DNA of 64,000 nucleotides from Sinisalibacter aestuarii (lineage in GTDB: Bacteria > Pseudomonadota > Alphaproteobacteria > Rhodobacterales > Rhodobacteraceae): positions 1 to 64,000 of the forward strand of contig NZ_BROH01000006.1 in assembly GCF_027923545.1 (NCBI RefSeq). Reading direction: 5' to 3'. Each line of letters opens with the position of its first letter. Position 1 is the stretch's first letter. Below the pieces are notes generated by a model. The model had not been told where the DNA came from. It worked only from the letters and a program-made list of their open reading frames with translations, and did not search any database. The translations under genes were made by a program, and so were the position numbers. Below, piece after piece: positions 22,678-31,461 of the stretch.

Positions 22678-23085
22678 TCAGCGCACGACATGCACCGAGC
22701 AGGGCGCATGGCGCACCACGCGGGCCGCCGTCGACCCGAGGAACAGATCCTGCAGGCCCGGCCGGTGCGAGGCGATCACGATGCAATCCACCTTATGCTC
22801 CGCCGCGTAATCCACGATCGAATGGCCGGCATGGCCCTCGATCACCTTCACCTTGATGCTGCCATGTTCGGCAAGCTTCTTGGTCAGAATATCTTCGATT
22901 TCATGAAGGTTATGGTCGATCTGCCCTTCGGGAAGATATTGCGCGACGTAGGACGGCACCTCCTCGATCACATGCAGCGCGGTGATCGTCGCATCGGGGC
23001 CAGCGATGGCCTCGGCGATCTGGATGGATTTCATCGTGTCGCGGCCCGTCTCGAAGGCCACTGGGACTAGAATATTGTCATACAT
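22678..23085 (-). CDS. Universal stress protein (UspA family)
   Basis: This 135-residue single-domain Usp begins MYDNILVPVAFE and ends with the family motif LGSTAARVVRHAPCSVHVVR. The ATP-binding pattern is slightly altered: the segment ASHRPGLQDLFLGS has Ser where the first Gly of G-2x-G-9x-GS is expected. A strong AGGAG precedes the start. An FNR-type palindrome is centred about 62 bases upstream, implying induction at low oxygen, and an efficient terminator follows, so it is a one-gene unit. Confidence 0.92.
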   Translation of the reverse strand: MYDNILVPVAFETGRDTMKSIQIAEAIAGPDATITALHVIEEVPSYVAQYLPEGQIDHNLHEIEDILTKKLAEHGSIKVKVIEGHAGHSIVDYAAEHKVDCIVIASHRPGLQDLFLGSTAARVVRHAPCSVHVVR

Positions 23086-23140
23086 CTGCGCGCTCCTGGT
23101 TGTGTCGCCGCCACTGTGGCGACGAGAGTGGCGCGGGGCC

Positions 23141-23154
23141 TTGACCTAGGTCAA
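23141..23154. promoter_or_regulatory. FNR/FnrL-type binding site upstream of usp
   Basis: TTGACCTAGGTCAA is a perfect 14-base palindrome matching the FNR/CRP-family pattern TTGAY-N4-RTCAA used by FnrL-like oxygen sensors in Rhodobacterales. It lies 56 bases upstream of the usp start and outside the pobA coding region. Regulation of usp by low oxygen is inferred. Confidence 0.65.
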
Positions 23155-23188
23155 CCCCCCGCCTGCTCCGCACATTCTCCACATCATA

Positions 23189-24373
23189 TCAGAACGGCAG
23201 GCCAACGTAGTTTTCCGCCAGCGAGGTCATCGCCGCGTCGGAGCTGAGCAGATAGGCCAGCTCGATATCCTGAAGCCGCCGGTCGTAATCGGGATTGTCG
23301 GGGAAGTTGTGCAGCATCGTGGTCATCCACCACGAAAAGCGCTGCGCTTTCCACACCCGCGCCAGCGCCTTGGCCGAGTATTCTTCAAGCCCGGTCGGGT
23401 CGCCCTTGAGGTAGTGATCCATCATCGCATGATAGAGGTAGTAGATGTCGGACGCCGCCGAATTGAGCCCCCGCGCGCCGGTCGGCGGCACGATATGGGC
23501 GGCATCGCCGGCGAGGAACAGATTGCCCCAGCGCATCGGCTCGGCCACGAAGCTGCGCAGCGGCGCGATGCTCTTCTCGATCGACGGACCAGTCTCCAGC
23601 CGTGCGGCCACCTCATCCGGCAGGCGCTTTTTCAGCTCGTCCCAGAACGCCTCGTCAGACCAGTCCTCGACGCTGTCGGTGAGCGGAACCTGGAGGTAGT
23701 AGCGGCTGAGCACCTGGCTGCGCAGCGAGCAGAGCGCAAAACCCCGGTCGGTCTTGGAATAGATCAGCTCATCGTTCACCGGCCTGGTGCGGCTGAGCAC
23801 CCCGAGCCAGCCGAACGGATAGATCTTTTCGTATTCCTTCAGCACATCGCGCGGGATCGCCTTGCGGCTCACACCGTGGAACCCGTCGGCGCCGATGATG
23901 AAATCGCAATCCACACGGAAGGTTTCATCGCCCTGCCGGTAGGTGAGATAGGGGCTGTCGGACTTTGCCTCATGGATCGCCACATCCAGCGCCTCATGGA
24001 TCACGTTGCCGCCCATATTCTCGCGCGCCTCGTAAAGATCGCGCGTCAGCTCGGTCTGGCCATAGACCACCACCGAATTGCCGCCGGTATGGCCGGCAAG
24101 GTCCATCCGGTGCATCGCCCCATTGTCGTTGATGTAGAAGCCCTCGTGAATCTCGCCCTCGGCGTCCATCCGTTCGCCGCATTGCGCCTCGCGCATCAAC
24201 TCGGCGAAGCCATGCTCCAGCACGCCGGCCCGGATACGGCTCAGCACATAATCGCGGGTGTGTTTTTCGAGAACGACATTGTCGATCCCCTTGAGGTCGA
24301 GAAGCTGGCTCAGCATCAGCCCCGACGGGCCGCCGCCGATGATGCCCACCTTGGTGCGAATCGTGTTGGTCAT
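23189..24373 (-). CDS. pobA: 4-hydroxybenzoate 3-monooxygenase
   Basis: This 394-residue flavoprotein hydroxylates 4-hydroxybenzoate to protocatechuate with NAD(P)H and oxygen. It shows the FAD-binding GIIGGGPSGL motif (about 9-18), the middle motif FIIGADGFHGVSR, and the ribityl-binding LAGDAAHIVPPTGARGLN. Length equals that of the characterised Pseudomonas enzyme. The start at 24373 has a GGGAGG Shine-Dalgarno. It is divergent from an AraC regulator and next to the protocatechuate 4,5-cleavage genes that use its product. Confidence 0.95.
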   Translation of the reverse strand: MTNTIRTKVGIIGGGPSGLMLSQLLDLKGIDNVVLEKHTRDYVLSRIRAGVLEHGFAELMREAQCGERMDAEGEIHEGFYINDNGAMHRMDLAGHTGGNSVVVYGQTELTRDLYEARENMGGNVIHEALDVAIHEAKSDSPYLTYRQGDETFRVDCDFIIGADGFHGVSRKAIPRDVLKEYEKIYPFGWLGVLSRTRPVNDELIYSKTDRGFALCSLRSQVLSRYYLQVPLTDSVEDWSDEAFWDELKKRLPDEVAARLETGPSIEKSIAPLRSFVAEPMRWGNLFLAGDAAHIVPPTGARGLNSAASDIYYLYHAMMDHYLKGDPTGLEEYSAKALARVWKAQRFSWWMTTMLHNFPDNPDYDRRLQDIELAYLLSSDAAMTSLAENYVGLPF

Positions 24374-24462
24374 GGGGTCCTCCCTGTTCGTCGCGGCAAT
24401 CATCGGCCCGCAGCGGGCGGATTTGAATGGACCGACCCGGCCAAAACTTGTACCGATCGAAC

Positions 24463-25311
24463 ATGAACAGCATCGCCAATTACAACCTGTTCGGTGAACG
24501 CGAAGACCTGCCCGACGTGGTGCATTGCGAAACCATCGCCGCGCGCTCGCTGAAACATGACTGGGAGTTCACCCCGCATCGCCACGCGCGTCTGCACCAG
24601 GTGCTGATGATCGCGCGCGGCGGCGGGCGCGGCACGTTCGACGGCGAGAGCCTGCCGCTCAGCAATGGCAGCCTCGCCAATGTGCCCACCGGCTCGGTCC
24701 ATGCCTACAGTTTCACCCCCGGCACCGAAGGCTGGGTGGTGACGATCCCCAGCGAGCTGCTCGACGAGGGGCTGGCAGAGGGCGAAGGGCTGCGCCCGCT
24801 GCTCGCGCGGGCCTGCGTGGTTGACGGCAGCGACGAGATCGTCGCCACGATCAGGGCCATCTTCGCCGCGTTCGAAACCCGCGCCTTCGCCCGCGCCCAC
24901 GAGCTGCGCGCGCGCACCGCGCTGCTGGCCGGGCTGGTCGCCCGCGCCATCGCCGAGGCAACGCCCGCCGCCACCCCGGCCGAGAGCAATCTGCAACGCC
25001 GCTTCGAAGCGCTGGTCGAGGCGCATTTCACCGAGCATTGGCCGGTCGCGCGCTATGCCGCGCGGCTGGCGGTCAGCCCCACCCATCTGTCGCGCGTGCT
25101 GCGGTCGGCCACCGGCCAGCCCGCCTCGGCGGTGATCCTTGAGCGCATCATCCGCGAAGCGCGGCGAAATTTGGCCTATTCGAACCTCTCCATCGCCCAG
25201 GTCGCCTATGCGCTCGGCTATGACGACCCGGCGCATTTTTCCAGGCTGTTCCGCCGCGCCACCGGCCTCTCCCCGCGCGCCTTCCGCAAACAGACAGAGG
25301 CCGCAGGATAA
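24463..25311 (+). CDS. pobR: AraC-family regulator of pobA
   Basis: This 282-residue protein has an N-terminal cupin-like effector domain (about 15-150, with FTPHRHARLHQVLMI) and a C-terminal AraC double HTH (about 185-278, with SIAQVAYALGYDDPAHFSRLF). Divergence from pobA is the arrangement of AraC-type PobR regulators, which activate pobA with 4-hydroxybenzoate. An in-frame ATG at 24427 is possible, but the MNSIANYNLFG start fits relatives better; neither has a strong ribosome site. The 89-base gap to pobA should hold the operator. Confidence 0.85.
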   Translation: MNSIANYNLFGEREDLPDVVHCETIAARSLKHDWEFTPHRHARLHQVLMIARGGGRGTFDGESLPLSNGSLANVPTGSVHAYSFTPGTEGWVVTIPSELLDEGLAEGEGLRPLLARACVVDGSDEIVATIRAIFAAFETRAFARAHELRARTALLAGLVARAIAEATPAATPAESNLQRRFEALVEAHFTEHWPVARYAARLAVSPTHLSRVLRSATGQPASAVILERIIREARRNLAYSNLSIAQVAYALGYDDPAHFSRLFRRATGLSPRAFRKQTEAAG

Positions 25312-25322
25312 CCCGCGGCCCC

Positions 25323-25369
25323 TTTCATCTTGCCGGAAATATCCCGGGGTCCGGGGCAGAGCCCCGGTC
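25323..25369. repeat. Dispersed palindromic repeat, copy A
   Basis: The segment begins TTTCATCTTGCCGGAAATAT and ends in the hairpin CCGGGGC-AGA-GCCCCGG (25351-25367). It belongs to a family with copies at 28582-28631, 45525-45577 and 45742-45794. It lies between the convergent ends of pobR and the first ligB gene, where it can act as a shared terminator. Confidence 0.7.
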
Positions 25370-25381
25370 CCGCCCTCTCCG

Positions 25382-26233
25382 TCAGGCGGCACATTCCAGG
25401 AGCAGCGTGCCGGCAGCGGTATTCGAGATCGGGATATGGTAGTTGCGGGTGATCTCGGTCACATCGTCGCCGAGCGCCCCGCGCATCATCATCCACATCA
25501 GGAACTCGGTGCCCTGCGCGCCCGCCTTCTCGACCAGCTCCATGCGGCTGATCTTGGTCAGCTCATCGGGGTTGTGCACGATGTTCTCAAGGCAATACTG
25601 ATCGAACTCCTTGTTGATGAAGCCCGCCCGCTGCCCGTCAAGCTGATGCGAAAGTCCGCCGGTGCCGAGCACGACGATCTTCGCATCCTTCTCGGGGAAG
25701 CTCAGCAGCGCCTTGCGCAGCGACCGGCCAAAATCCAGCGCCCGCTTCAGGGTCGGGATCGGGTGCTGCACCGTGTTGGCGCTGATCGGCACCGTTTTCG
25801 GCATATCCGGGTGATGCGGCGCGCCCGGCCAGAACAGCTGCATCGGCACCACGAAACCGTGGTCGACCGGCAGCTCCTGGCAGGAGGTGATGTCGAATTC
25901 ATCGGCCACCATGCTCTCGATGATATGCCAGCTCAGCTCCGGCGCACCGGGGAACGGATCGAGGCTCGGCAGGCCCCAGCCTTCGTCCTCGTTCTTGTAT
26001 TCATGCGCCGCGCCGATCGCGAAGGTCGGCATCCGGTCGAGGAAAAAGCCCAGCCCGTGGTCGTTGTAGATGTTGATCACGTAATCGGGCTTGTTGTCCT
26101 GGATCCATTTATGGACCTTCGGATAGCCGTCGAAGAAGGGCTTCCAGTAGGGATCGTCATACAGCTCCTTCTGGATCGCGTTGCCCACTGCGGGGATGTG
26201 CGAGGTGGTGATGCCGCCAAGAATTTTTGCCAT
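25382..26233 (-). CDS. ligB: Extradiol dioxygenase beta subunit (LigB-like, first copy)
   Basis: This 283-residue catalytic subunit is a class III extradiol dioxygenase. Iron ligands are conserved: His12 in GITTSHIPAVG, a second His in IYNDHGLGFF, and a Glu in GAQGTEFLMWM; GTGGLSHQ supplies the acid-base His. The stretch QHPIPTLKRALDFGRSLRKA resembles the gallate dioxygenase DesB/GalA domain more than classical LigB. It follows its small subunit by 12 bases and leads into no further gene. It may therefore prefer gallate or 3-O-methylgallate; protocatechuate remains possible. Confidence 0.85.
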   Translation of the reverse strand: MAKILGGITTSHIPAVGNAIQKELYDDPYWKPFFDGYPKVHKWIQDNKPDYVINIYNDHGLGFFLDRMPTFAIGAAHEYKNEDEGWGLPSLDPFPGAPELSWHIIESMVADEFDITSCQELPVDHGFVVPMQLFWPGAPHHPDMPKTVPISANTVQHPIPTLKRALDFGRSLRKALLSFPEKDAKIVVLGTGGLSHQLDGQRAGFINKEFDQYCLENIVHNPDELTKISRMELVEKAGAQGTEFLMWMMMRGALGDDVTEITRNYHIPISNTAAGTLLLECAA

Positions 26234-26245
26234 GATCTGTCCTCC

Positions 26246-26605
26246 TCAGGCCTGCGATTTCAGGTAATCTTTGAATTCCTCGGTGCTGCGCCCGGTCTGC
26301 AGACCGCCCACATCCTGCACCGAGAGCCCGAAGATACCGGCAAATTTGGCGAGGTAGTAAATGTTGCCGCCCGCCTCGATCAGTCCCAGCACGTTGCGAT
26401 CGCGGATCGCCTGTTTCTGCTGGTCGTTGAGGCCGTATTTTTCCATGAAGGCCTCTTCGTCGGCCTTGAATGCCTCGCGGTTTTCGGCCTTGTTGAACGA
26501 ATAGCACATCTTGTTCAGCGCATAGCCCTTCATCGCCTGCTTGCCGTCGAAGATGGTCGTTCCGGGGATGTCGATATGGTAGTCGAACGCCGGCATATCT
26601 GCCAT
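26246..26605 (-). CDS. ligA: Extradiol dioxygenase alpha subunit (LigA-like, first copy)
   Basis: This 119-residue small subunit has the LigA helical fold, with KGYALNKMCYSFNKAENREAF matching the LigA core and GGNIYYLAKFAGIFG the loop that caps the beta-subunit active site. It is preceded by GGAGGAGAGGA and followed 12 bases later by its partner. In gallate dioxygenases the equivalent domain is fused to the C-terminus; here the subunits are separate. Confidence 0.88.
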   Translation of the reverse strand: MADMPAFDYHIDIPGTTIFDGKQAMKGYALNKMCYSFNKAENREAFKADEEAFMEKYGLNDQQKQAIRDRNVLGLIEAGGNIYYLAKFAGIFGLSVQDVGGLQTGRSTEEFKDYLKSQA

Positions 26606-26618
26606 CGGTCCTCTCCTC

Positions 26619-27512
26619 CTATTTTGCCCAATACAAACGCATCGGGTTGTCCACGAGCAGTTTCCGCTGCTCCTCCGGAGTTCGCGCGATTTTCGGGATG
26701 AAGTCGACGAGGGTGCCGTCATCGGGCATGTGCGACTTCATGTTCGGGTGCGGCCAGTCGGTGCCCCAGAGCACCCTGTCCGGAAAACGTTCGACGATGG
26801 CGCGCGCGAAGGGCACGACGTCGTCATAGTCGGGCGGCCCCTCAACACTGAGCCGCTCGGGGCAGGTCACCTTGGACCAGATGTTGTCATTGCGCGCCAT
26901 CAGATCAAGGAAGCGCCGAAAATCAGGGTGATCGGCGCCCTTGGCCACGTCCGGGCGGCCCATATGGTCGACCACGATGATGCCGGGCAGGCTTTCGAGG
27001 AAGGGCACCAGCTCTTCCAGGTCCTGCGCCTCGAAATAAACGACGATGGACCAGCCGAATTCCTGAATGCGCTCGGCCACCTCGGTGAAATGCGCGCGCG
27101 GGGTCGAATCCACCAGCCGCTTGACGAAGTTGAAGCGCACGCCGCGCACGCCGGCAGCATCCATGTCGGCCAGCTCGTCGCGGGTGATATCGTGGCGCAC
27201 GCTCGCCACCCCCCGCGCCAGATCGCCACCGGCCCGGCAGGCATCCACCAGCGCCGCGTTGTCCTTGCCGTGGCAGGTGGCCTGCACGATCACGTTGCGC
27301 GAGAAACCCAGAAAGTCCCGCAATTCAAAGAGTTTGTCCTTGCCCGCGTCGCAGGGTGTATATTTGCGCTCCGGCGCGAAGGGGAACGCATCGCGCGGGC
27401 CGAACACATGGCAATGCGCGTCCACCGCGCCCTCGGGCAGCACGAAATCGGGCTTCTTCGGATTGGGGTGAAAGTCGAGCCAATCGGCGTCGGTGATCTG
27501 TGCCTCGGTCAT
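26619..27512 (-). CDS. ligI: 2-pyrone-4,6-dicarboxylate lactonase
   Basis: This 297-residue amidohydrolase-superfamily enzyme opens 2-pyrone-4,6-dicarboxylate to 4-oxalomesaconate. The metal-site start VDAHCHVFGP (about 30-39), VDHMGRPD in the middle and the late WGTDWPHPN (catalytic Asp) match LigI. The ATG at 27512 has GGAG six bases upstream; a TTG four codons earlier is less likely. It is followed after 13 bases by ligA and preceded by ligU with one base between them, so it is part of one operon. Confidence 0.93.
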   Translation of the reverse strand: MTEAQITDADWLDFHPNPKKPDFVLPEGAVDAHCHVFGPRDAFPFAPERKYTPCDAGKDKLFELRDFLGFSRNVIVQATCHGKDNAALVDACRAGGDLARGVASVRHDITRDELADMDAAGVRGVRFNFVKRLVDSTPRAHFTEVAERIQEFGWSIVVYFEAQDLEELVPFLESLPGIIVVDHMGRPDVAKGADHPDFRRFLDLMARNDNIWSKVTCPERLSVEGPPDYDDVVPFARAIVERFPDRVLWGTDWPHPNMKSHMPDDGTLVDFIPKIARTPEEQRKLLVDNPMRLYWAK

Positions 27513-27513
27513 G

Positions 27514-28587
27514 TCAGTCTCCAAATACCTCGCCGTCCATCAGCTTGCGCGCGGTGCGCAGGATGGCGGCGGAGGTCGGGGTTCCGGTCGCGTCCAGCCG
27601 GGCGATCACACTCATCTCGCCGGTGGGGTGTTCGATGCTCAGGCTGCGGGTCTCGCCCGCGCCGGTCTCGGCCAGCGCCGCGGCGGGGGAGCCGTCGAGC
27701 AGGCAGGCGGTGGCCACGCTCACCGCGCCCAGCACGCCGATCGTCTTGTGGCAGCGATGCGGAATGAAGGTGCGGGTGTTGATCGCGCCGCCGTTCTTCG
27801 GCGCCGTCACCATCGTCATCTTCGGCACCGATTTTTCGGCCACGTCACCGAGATTCATCAAGGGCCCCGCCTTCAGCCGGATCGCTTCCAGCGTCGCACG
27901 CAGCCCCTCATTCGCTTCCAGCTCTTCCGGCGTCTCGTCGCCGGTGATGCCAAGGTCCACCCCGCGCATCACCACGCAGGGCATGCCGTTGTCGATCAGC
28001 GTCACCTCGACGCCCTCGATCACGTCGACCACATTGCCGGTCGGCAGCAGCGCGCCGCAGGACGAGCCGGCGGTATCGCGGAATTCCAGCGGGATCGGCG
28101 CCGCCGTGCCCGGCACACCGTCGATCCTGGCCTCGCCGGCATAGCTCACGCGCCCGCCCGGCGTCGCCACCTCGGCCACCGCCACCTGGCCGGTATTTTC
28201 CATGTAGATGGCAACCTTGGTCACCTCGCCCGTGGCCGCCACCAGCCCACGCTCGATGGCGAAGGGGCCGACGCCCGCGAGCATGTTGCCGCAATTCTGC
28301 TTGTCGGTGACGATGGGCTGATCGACGAACACCTGCAAAAACAGGTAATCCACGTCGACGCCCTCACGCGCGGACTTACGCACAACCGCCACTTTCGAGG
28401 TCAGCGGATCGGTGCCGCCCATGCCGTCGATCTGGCGAATGTCGGGCGATCCCATCACCCTGAGCAGGAAGGCGTCGCGCGCCGCCGCGTCGGCCGGCAG
28501 GTCATCGGCAAGGAAATACCCGCCTTTCGAGGTCCCTCCCCGCATCCACATGCAACGCACACCTTCAGCCACGTCGTTCCCTTTCAT
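27514..28587 (-). CDS. ligU: 4-oxalomesaconate tautomerase
   Basis: This 357-residue PrpF-superfamily isomerase (GalD/LigU) prepares 4-oxalomesaconate for hydration. Family signatures are CMWMRGGTSKGGYFL near the N-terminus, the active-site Cys in KQNCGNMLAGVGPF (about 97-110), and AGSSCGALLPTGN. The start is doubtful: the ATG at 28587 lies inside a dispersed repeat (28582-28631) without its own ribosome site, while GTG at 28572 has AAGGGAA five to six bases before it. The second option gives 352 residues and fits relatives better. Confidence 0.9.
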   Translation of the reverse strand: MKGNDVAEGVRCMWMRGGTSKGGYFLADDLPADAAARDAFLLRVMGSPDIRQIDGMGGTDPLTSKVAVVRKSAREGVDVDYLFLQVFVDQPIVTDKQNCGNMLAGVGPFAIERGLVAATGEVTKVAIYMENTGQVAVAEVATPGGRVSYAGEARIDGVPGTAAPIPLEFRDTAGSSCGALLPTGNVVDVIEGVEVTLIDNGMPCVVMRGVDLGITGDETPEELEANEGLRATLEAIRLKAGPLMNLGDVAEKSVPKMTMVTAPKNGGAINTRTFIPHRCHKTIGVLGAVSVATACLLDGSPAAALAETGAGETRSLSIEHPTGEMSVIARLDATGTPTSAAILRTARKLMDGEVFGD

Positions 28588-28631
28588 CTTGCCTCAAATA
28601 TCCCGGGGGGTCCGGGGGGCTGGCCCCCCGG
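28582..28631. repeat. Dispersed palindromic repeat, copy B
   Basis: The copy starts CTTTCATCTTGCCTCAAATA and ends in CCGGGGGGC-TG-GCCCCCCGG (28612-28631, perfect nine-bp arms). It occupies most of the 57-base gap between ligK and ligU and supplies the ATG assigned to ligU. A hairpin there could partly terminate between the two genes. Confidence 0.7.
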
Positions 28632-28644
28632 CCACCGGTGCCGG

Positions 28645-29337
28645 TCACACGTATTTCAGCCCCTTCTCGGCCAGCCGTTCCCGCATTCCGTAAATGTCGA
28701 GCCCCAGCTCACCCTTGCGGAACCGCTCGCGCTTGGCTTCCTCGTTGGCCACCCGGGCGCGGGCTTTCTGCAGCACGTCCGCCGCCTCTTCGCGGCGCAC
28801 GCAGACCACGCCGTCATCGTCGGCCACGATCACATCGCCGGGGTTCACCATCTCGTCGGCGCAGACCACCGGCACGTTGACCGAGCCCAGCGTCTCCTTG
28901 ATCGTGCCCTGCGCGCCGACCGCCTTCGACCAGACCGGGAAGTTCATCCCGGTCAGGTCCGCCACATCGCGCACGCCGGCGTCGATCACCAGCCCGCGGC
29001 AGCCGCGCGCCTGCGCGCTGGTCGCCAGCAGATCGCCGAAATAGCCCGTATCCGAGGGCGAGATGGTGCCGAGCACCATGATATCGCCCGGCTGAAGCTG
29101 TTCGATGGCAACGTGGATCATCCAGTTGTCCATCGGCGGGGCGAGGATCGTCACCGCCGAGCCCGCCACCCGCGCGCCGGGATAGATCGGCCGCATGTAA
29201 CTCGCCAGCAGGCCCTTGCGGCCCTGCGCCTCATGCACCGTGGCGGTGCCCATTTCGGCGAGCCCGTCGACGATCTCCGTCGAAACCCGCTCGATGTTCT
29301 GGACGACAATGCCCGTGGTGCCCGGCTGATACGTCAT
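28645..29337 (-). CDS. ligK: 4-carboxy-4-hydroxy-2-oxoadipate aldolase
   Basis: This 230-residue RraA-fold class II aldolase (LigK/GalC/ProA type) splits 4-carboxy-4-hydroxy-2-oxoadipate into pyruvate and oxaloacetate and can decarboxylate oxaloacetate. The active-site block [20 protein letters not shown] (about 117-136) holds the conserved Asp and Arg, and [14 protein letters not shown] follows. It overlaps galB by one base (TGATG). It is the last enzymatic step of the pathway encoded here. Confidence 0.93.
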   Translation of the reverse strand: MTYQPGTTGIVVQNIERVSTEIVDGLAEMGTATVHEAQGRKGLLASYMRPIYPGARVAGSAVTILAPPMDNWMIHVAIEQLQPGDIMVLGTISPSDTGYFGDLLATSAQARGCRGLVIDAGVRDVADLTGMNFPVWSKAVGAQGTIKETLGSVNVPVVCADEMVNPGDVIVADDDGVVCVRREEAADVLQKARARVANEEAKRERFRKGELGLDIYGMRERLAEKGLKYV

Positions 29338-30074
29338 CAGTCCAGCTCCTCCACGGTGCGCGGGAAGACCGCCTCGAACCCTTCGGCGTATTTTGCGGGC
29401 TTGCCGCCGGCCTGACCGCCGGAATTGCGGCGGAAATGGTTGCCGCGGTTCTCGGCCACGTTCTCATAGAAGTGCCACAGATGCTCCTGGCCCTGCATGC
29501 ACTGGATCGCGGCCCATTTCTTGTCCCACACCTGCGAGATGTCGAGGAAGACATTGGGCTTCCAGCCCATCTGCTCGGTCTGGTGCGGCTCGAACAGGTA
29601 GAGCTGCGGCGCGCCGAGCACCTTCTGGCCGGGGTTGTGGCCCCAGGCCTGCGCCACCATCCGCGCTTCGAGCGCGAAATCGGTCGTGCGCATGTGGTCG
29701 GTGTTGTACGGGTCCCATTTCGAATGGGAAAACATGAATTTCGGCTGCACCTCGCGGATGATGTCGACCATCATGTCAAGCGTTTCGCGGCCCAGATCGA
29801 GCGGGTAGTCGCCCCGGTCGAGGAAGCGGATATCGCTCACGCCCAGCGCGGCGGCGGCGTTCTCGGCCTCTTCGCGGCGCGCGGTCTTGACCTTGTCGAG
29901 CGTCATGCCCTCCTGCTTCCACAGCTTCGCGCTTTCGCCGCGCTCGCCATAGCTGAGGCAGACCACGGTCACGTCATAGCCCTTCTGCTGGTGCAGCGCG
30001 ATGGCGCCACCGGCGCGCCAGACGAAATCGGCACTATGGGCCGAGATGACGAGGGCGGTTTTCTTGTCCGACAT
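29337..30074 (-). CDS. galB: 4-oxalomesaconate hydratase (PIG-L fold)
   Basis: This 245-residue PIG-L/LmbE-like protein hydrates 4-oxalomesaconate to 4-carboxy-4-hydroxy-2-oxoadipate, as Pseudomonas GalB does. The zinc motif appears as [15 protein letters not shown] (AHxxD form) with a later [15 protein letters not shown] that provides further metal ligands. It is unrelated to the amidohydrolase LigJ hydratase of Sphingobium, so this gene set mixes Lig- and Gal-type steps. It is the first gene of the leftward operon, with GGGAGA upstream, and is divergent from the LysR gene. Confidence 0.9.
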   Translation of the reverse strand: MSDKKTALVISAHSADFVWRAGGAIALHQQKGYDVTVVCLSYGERGESAKLWKQEGMTLDKVKTARREEAENAAAALGVSDIRFLDRGDYPLDLGRETLDMMVDIIREVQPKFMFSHSKWDPYNTDHMRTTDFALEARMVAQAWGHNPGQKVLGAPQLYLFEPHQTEQMGWKPNVFLDISQVWDKKWAAIQCMQGQEHLWHFYENVAENRGNHFRRNSGGQAGGKPAKYAEGFEAVFPRTVEELD

Positions 30075-30239
30075 TCAAATCTCCCTGAAAATTCCTGGCT
30101 CCGGCGCGGCACGCGCCCGGTCGGCACCGGCTTAGTCCCCCCGTGACGCCATGACCATTTGAATCCCGCGCCCACGTCATAAATATTTGCTATAGTGTGA
30201 TGCACGGGAAGCAGGCAGCAAAACGATCAAGTATCTGGT
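30075..30239. promoter_or_regulatory. Divergent control region of galB operon and LysR gene
   Basis: These 165 bases separate galB from the LysR start. The right half is AT-rich (ATAAATATTTGCTATAG at about 30179-30195) and may hold promoter and LysR-type contacts. No perfect inverted repeat was found. Confidence 0.55.
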
Positions 30240-31451
30240 ATGACATTCGAATTTCCAAATCTCAGGCACCTGCGGGCCTTCATGGAAGTTGCCGATGCGG
30301 GGGGAATCAGTGCCGCGGCGCACCGGATTCACCTCAGCCAGCCGGCGGTGACGCAGGCGATTGCGGGGCTGGAGAAGCGCTTCGGGGTGCGGCTTCTGGA
30401 CCGGCGGCCGGAGGGGATGTTCCCCACCGCCGAGGGCGAGGTGCTGCTCACCCGGATCAGGCGGATGTTCGATACGCTGGCCGAGGGCGCGGCCCGCGCG
30501 GTGCGGCTCGCCGCCCGGCGCGAAGGCAGGCCGGTGGCCGATTTCCACACCCGCGTGACGGCGGCGCAATTGCGCGCGCTGGTGGCGATCCGCGAGGCGG
30601 GCAATTTCTCGCTCGCCGCGCGCGGCCTGGGCATTTCGCAACCCTCGATTCACCGCGCCGGGCGCGATCTGGAAAAGCTCTCCGGCCTCAAGCTGTTCAT
30701 ACCGGCGCGGCGCGGGATCGAACTGACCCCGCAGGCCGAGGCGTTTGCCCGCGCGGTCAAGCTGGCCGAGGCCGAGCTGGGGCAAGGGCTGGATGACCTG
30801 ACCCGCCTCAAGGGCCGCGACGCGACCCGGATCAGCGTTGGCTCGATGCCGCTGTCGCGCTCCGAAATCCTGCCCGCCGCCTGCGACGCCCTGCTTGGCG
30901 AAGCCTCCGGCGTGCAGATCCGCATCGTCGATGCGCCCTATGCCGAGCTTCTGCGCGAATTGCGCTATGGCGAACTCGACGTGCTGATCGGCGCGCTGCG
31001 CGACCCGCCCCCCGCCGACGACATCACCCAGGAGCCGCTGTTCGACGATACGCTGGCGATCATGGCCGGCGCGCGGCATCCGCTTGCGGGCCGCGCCGGG
31101 CTCACGCTCGACGATGCGCTGGCCTTCCCCTGGATCGCCCCGCCCCGCGATGCGCCCACCGGGTCTTACCTGTTCCGCGCGCTCGGGATCGAGGCGATGG
31201 CGCAAACGCCGGTGCGGATGGTCACCTCGTCGATGGTGCTCGTGCGCGGGATGCTGGCGCGCGGCGATTACCTCACGATCCTGTCGCCGCGTCAGGCCGC
31301 CGTCGAGATCGAACAGGGGCTGATGGTGCCGCTCGACCTTCCGCTGCCCGGCTCGGCGCGCACGATCGGGCTCACCACCCGCACAGGCTGGATGCCAACC
31401 CCGACTCAGGCCCGCTTCATCAATCTGCTGCGCACCGCCGCGGGCGCATGA
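30240..31451 (+). CDS. LysR-family regulator with two tandem HTH domains
   Basis: This 403-residue protein is about 100 residues longer than a usual LysR protein because the HTH is duplicated. The first HTH spans about 6-66 (NLRHLRAFMEVADAGGISAA ... SQPAVTQAI) and the second about 107-170 (AAQLRALVAIREAGNFSLAA ... SQPSIHRAG), each followed by its own wing region. The effector domain follows (about 190-400). It sits between the galB-ligKUIAB operon and the ligA2B2C operon and probably controls both. A LigR-like effector (protocatechuate or gallate) is inferred. Confidence 0.88.
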   Translation: MTFEFPNLRHLRAFMEVADAGGISAAAHRIHLSQPAVTQAIAGLEKRFGVRLLDRRPEGMFPTAEGEVLLTRIRRMFDTLAEGAARAVRLAARREGRPVADFHTRVTAAQLRALVAIREAGNFSLAARGLGISQPSIHRAGRDLEKLSGLKLFIPARRGIELTPQAEAFARAVKLAEAELGQGLDDLTRLKGRDATRISVGSMPLSRSEILPAACDALLGEASGVQIRIVDAPYAELLRELRYGELDVLIGALRDPPPADDITQEPLFDDTLAIMAGARHPLAGRAGLTLDDALAFPWIAPPRDAPTGSYLFRALGIEAMAQTPVRMVTSSMVLVRGMLARGDYLTILSPRQAAVEIEQGLMVPLDLPLPGSARTIGLTTRTGWMPTPTQARFINLLRTAAGA

Positions 31452-31461
31452 GCTATAGAAA

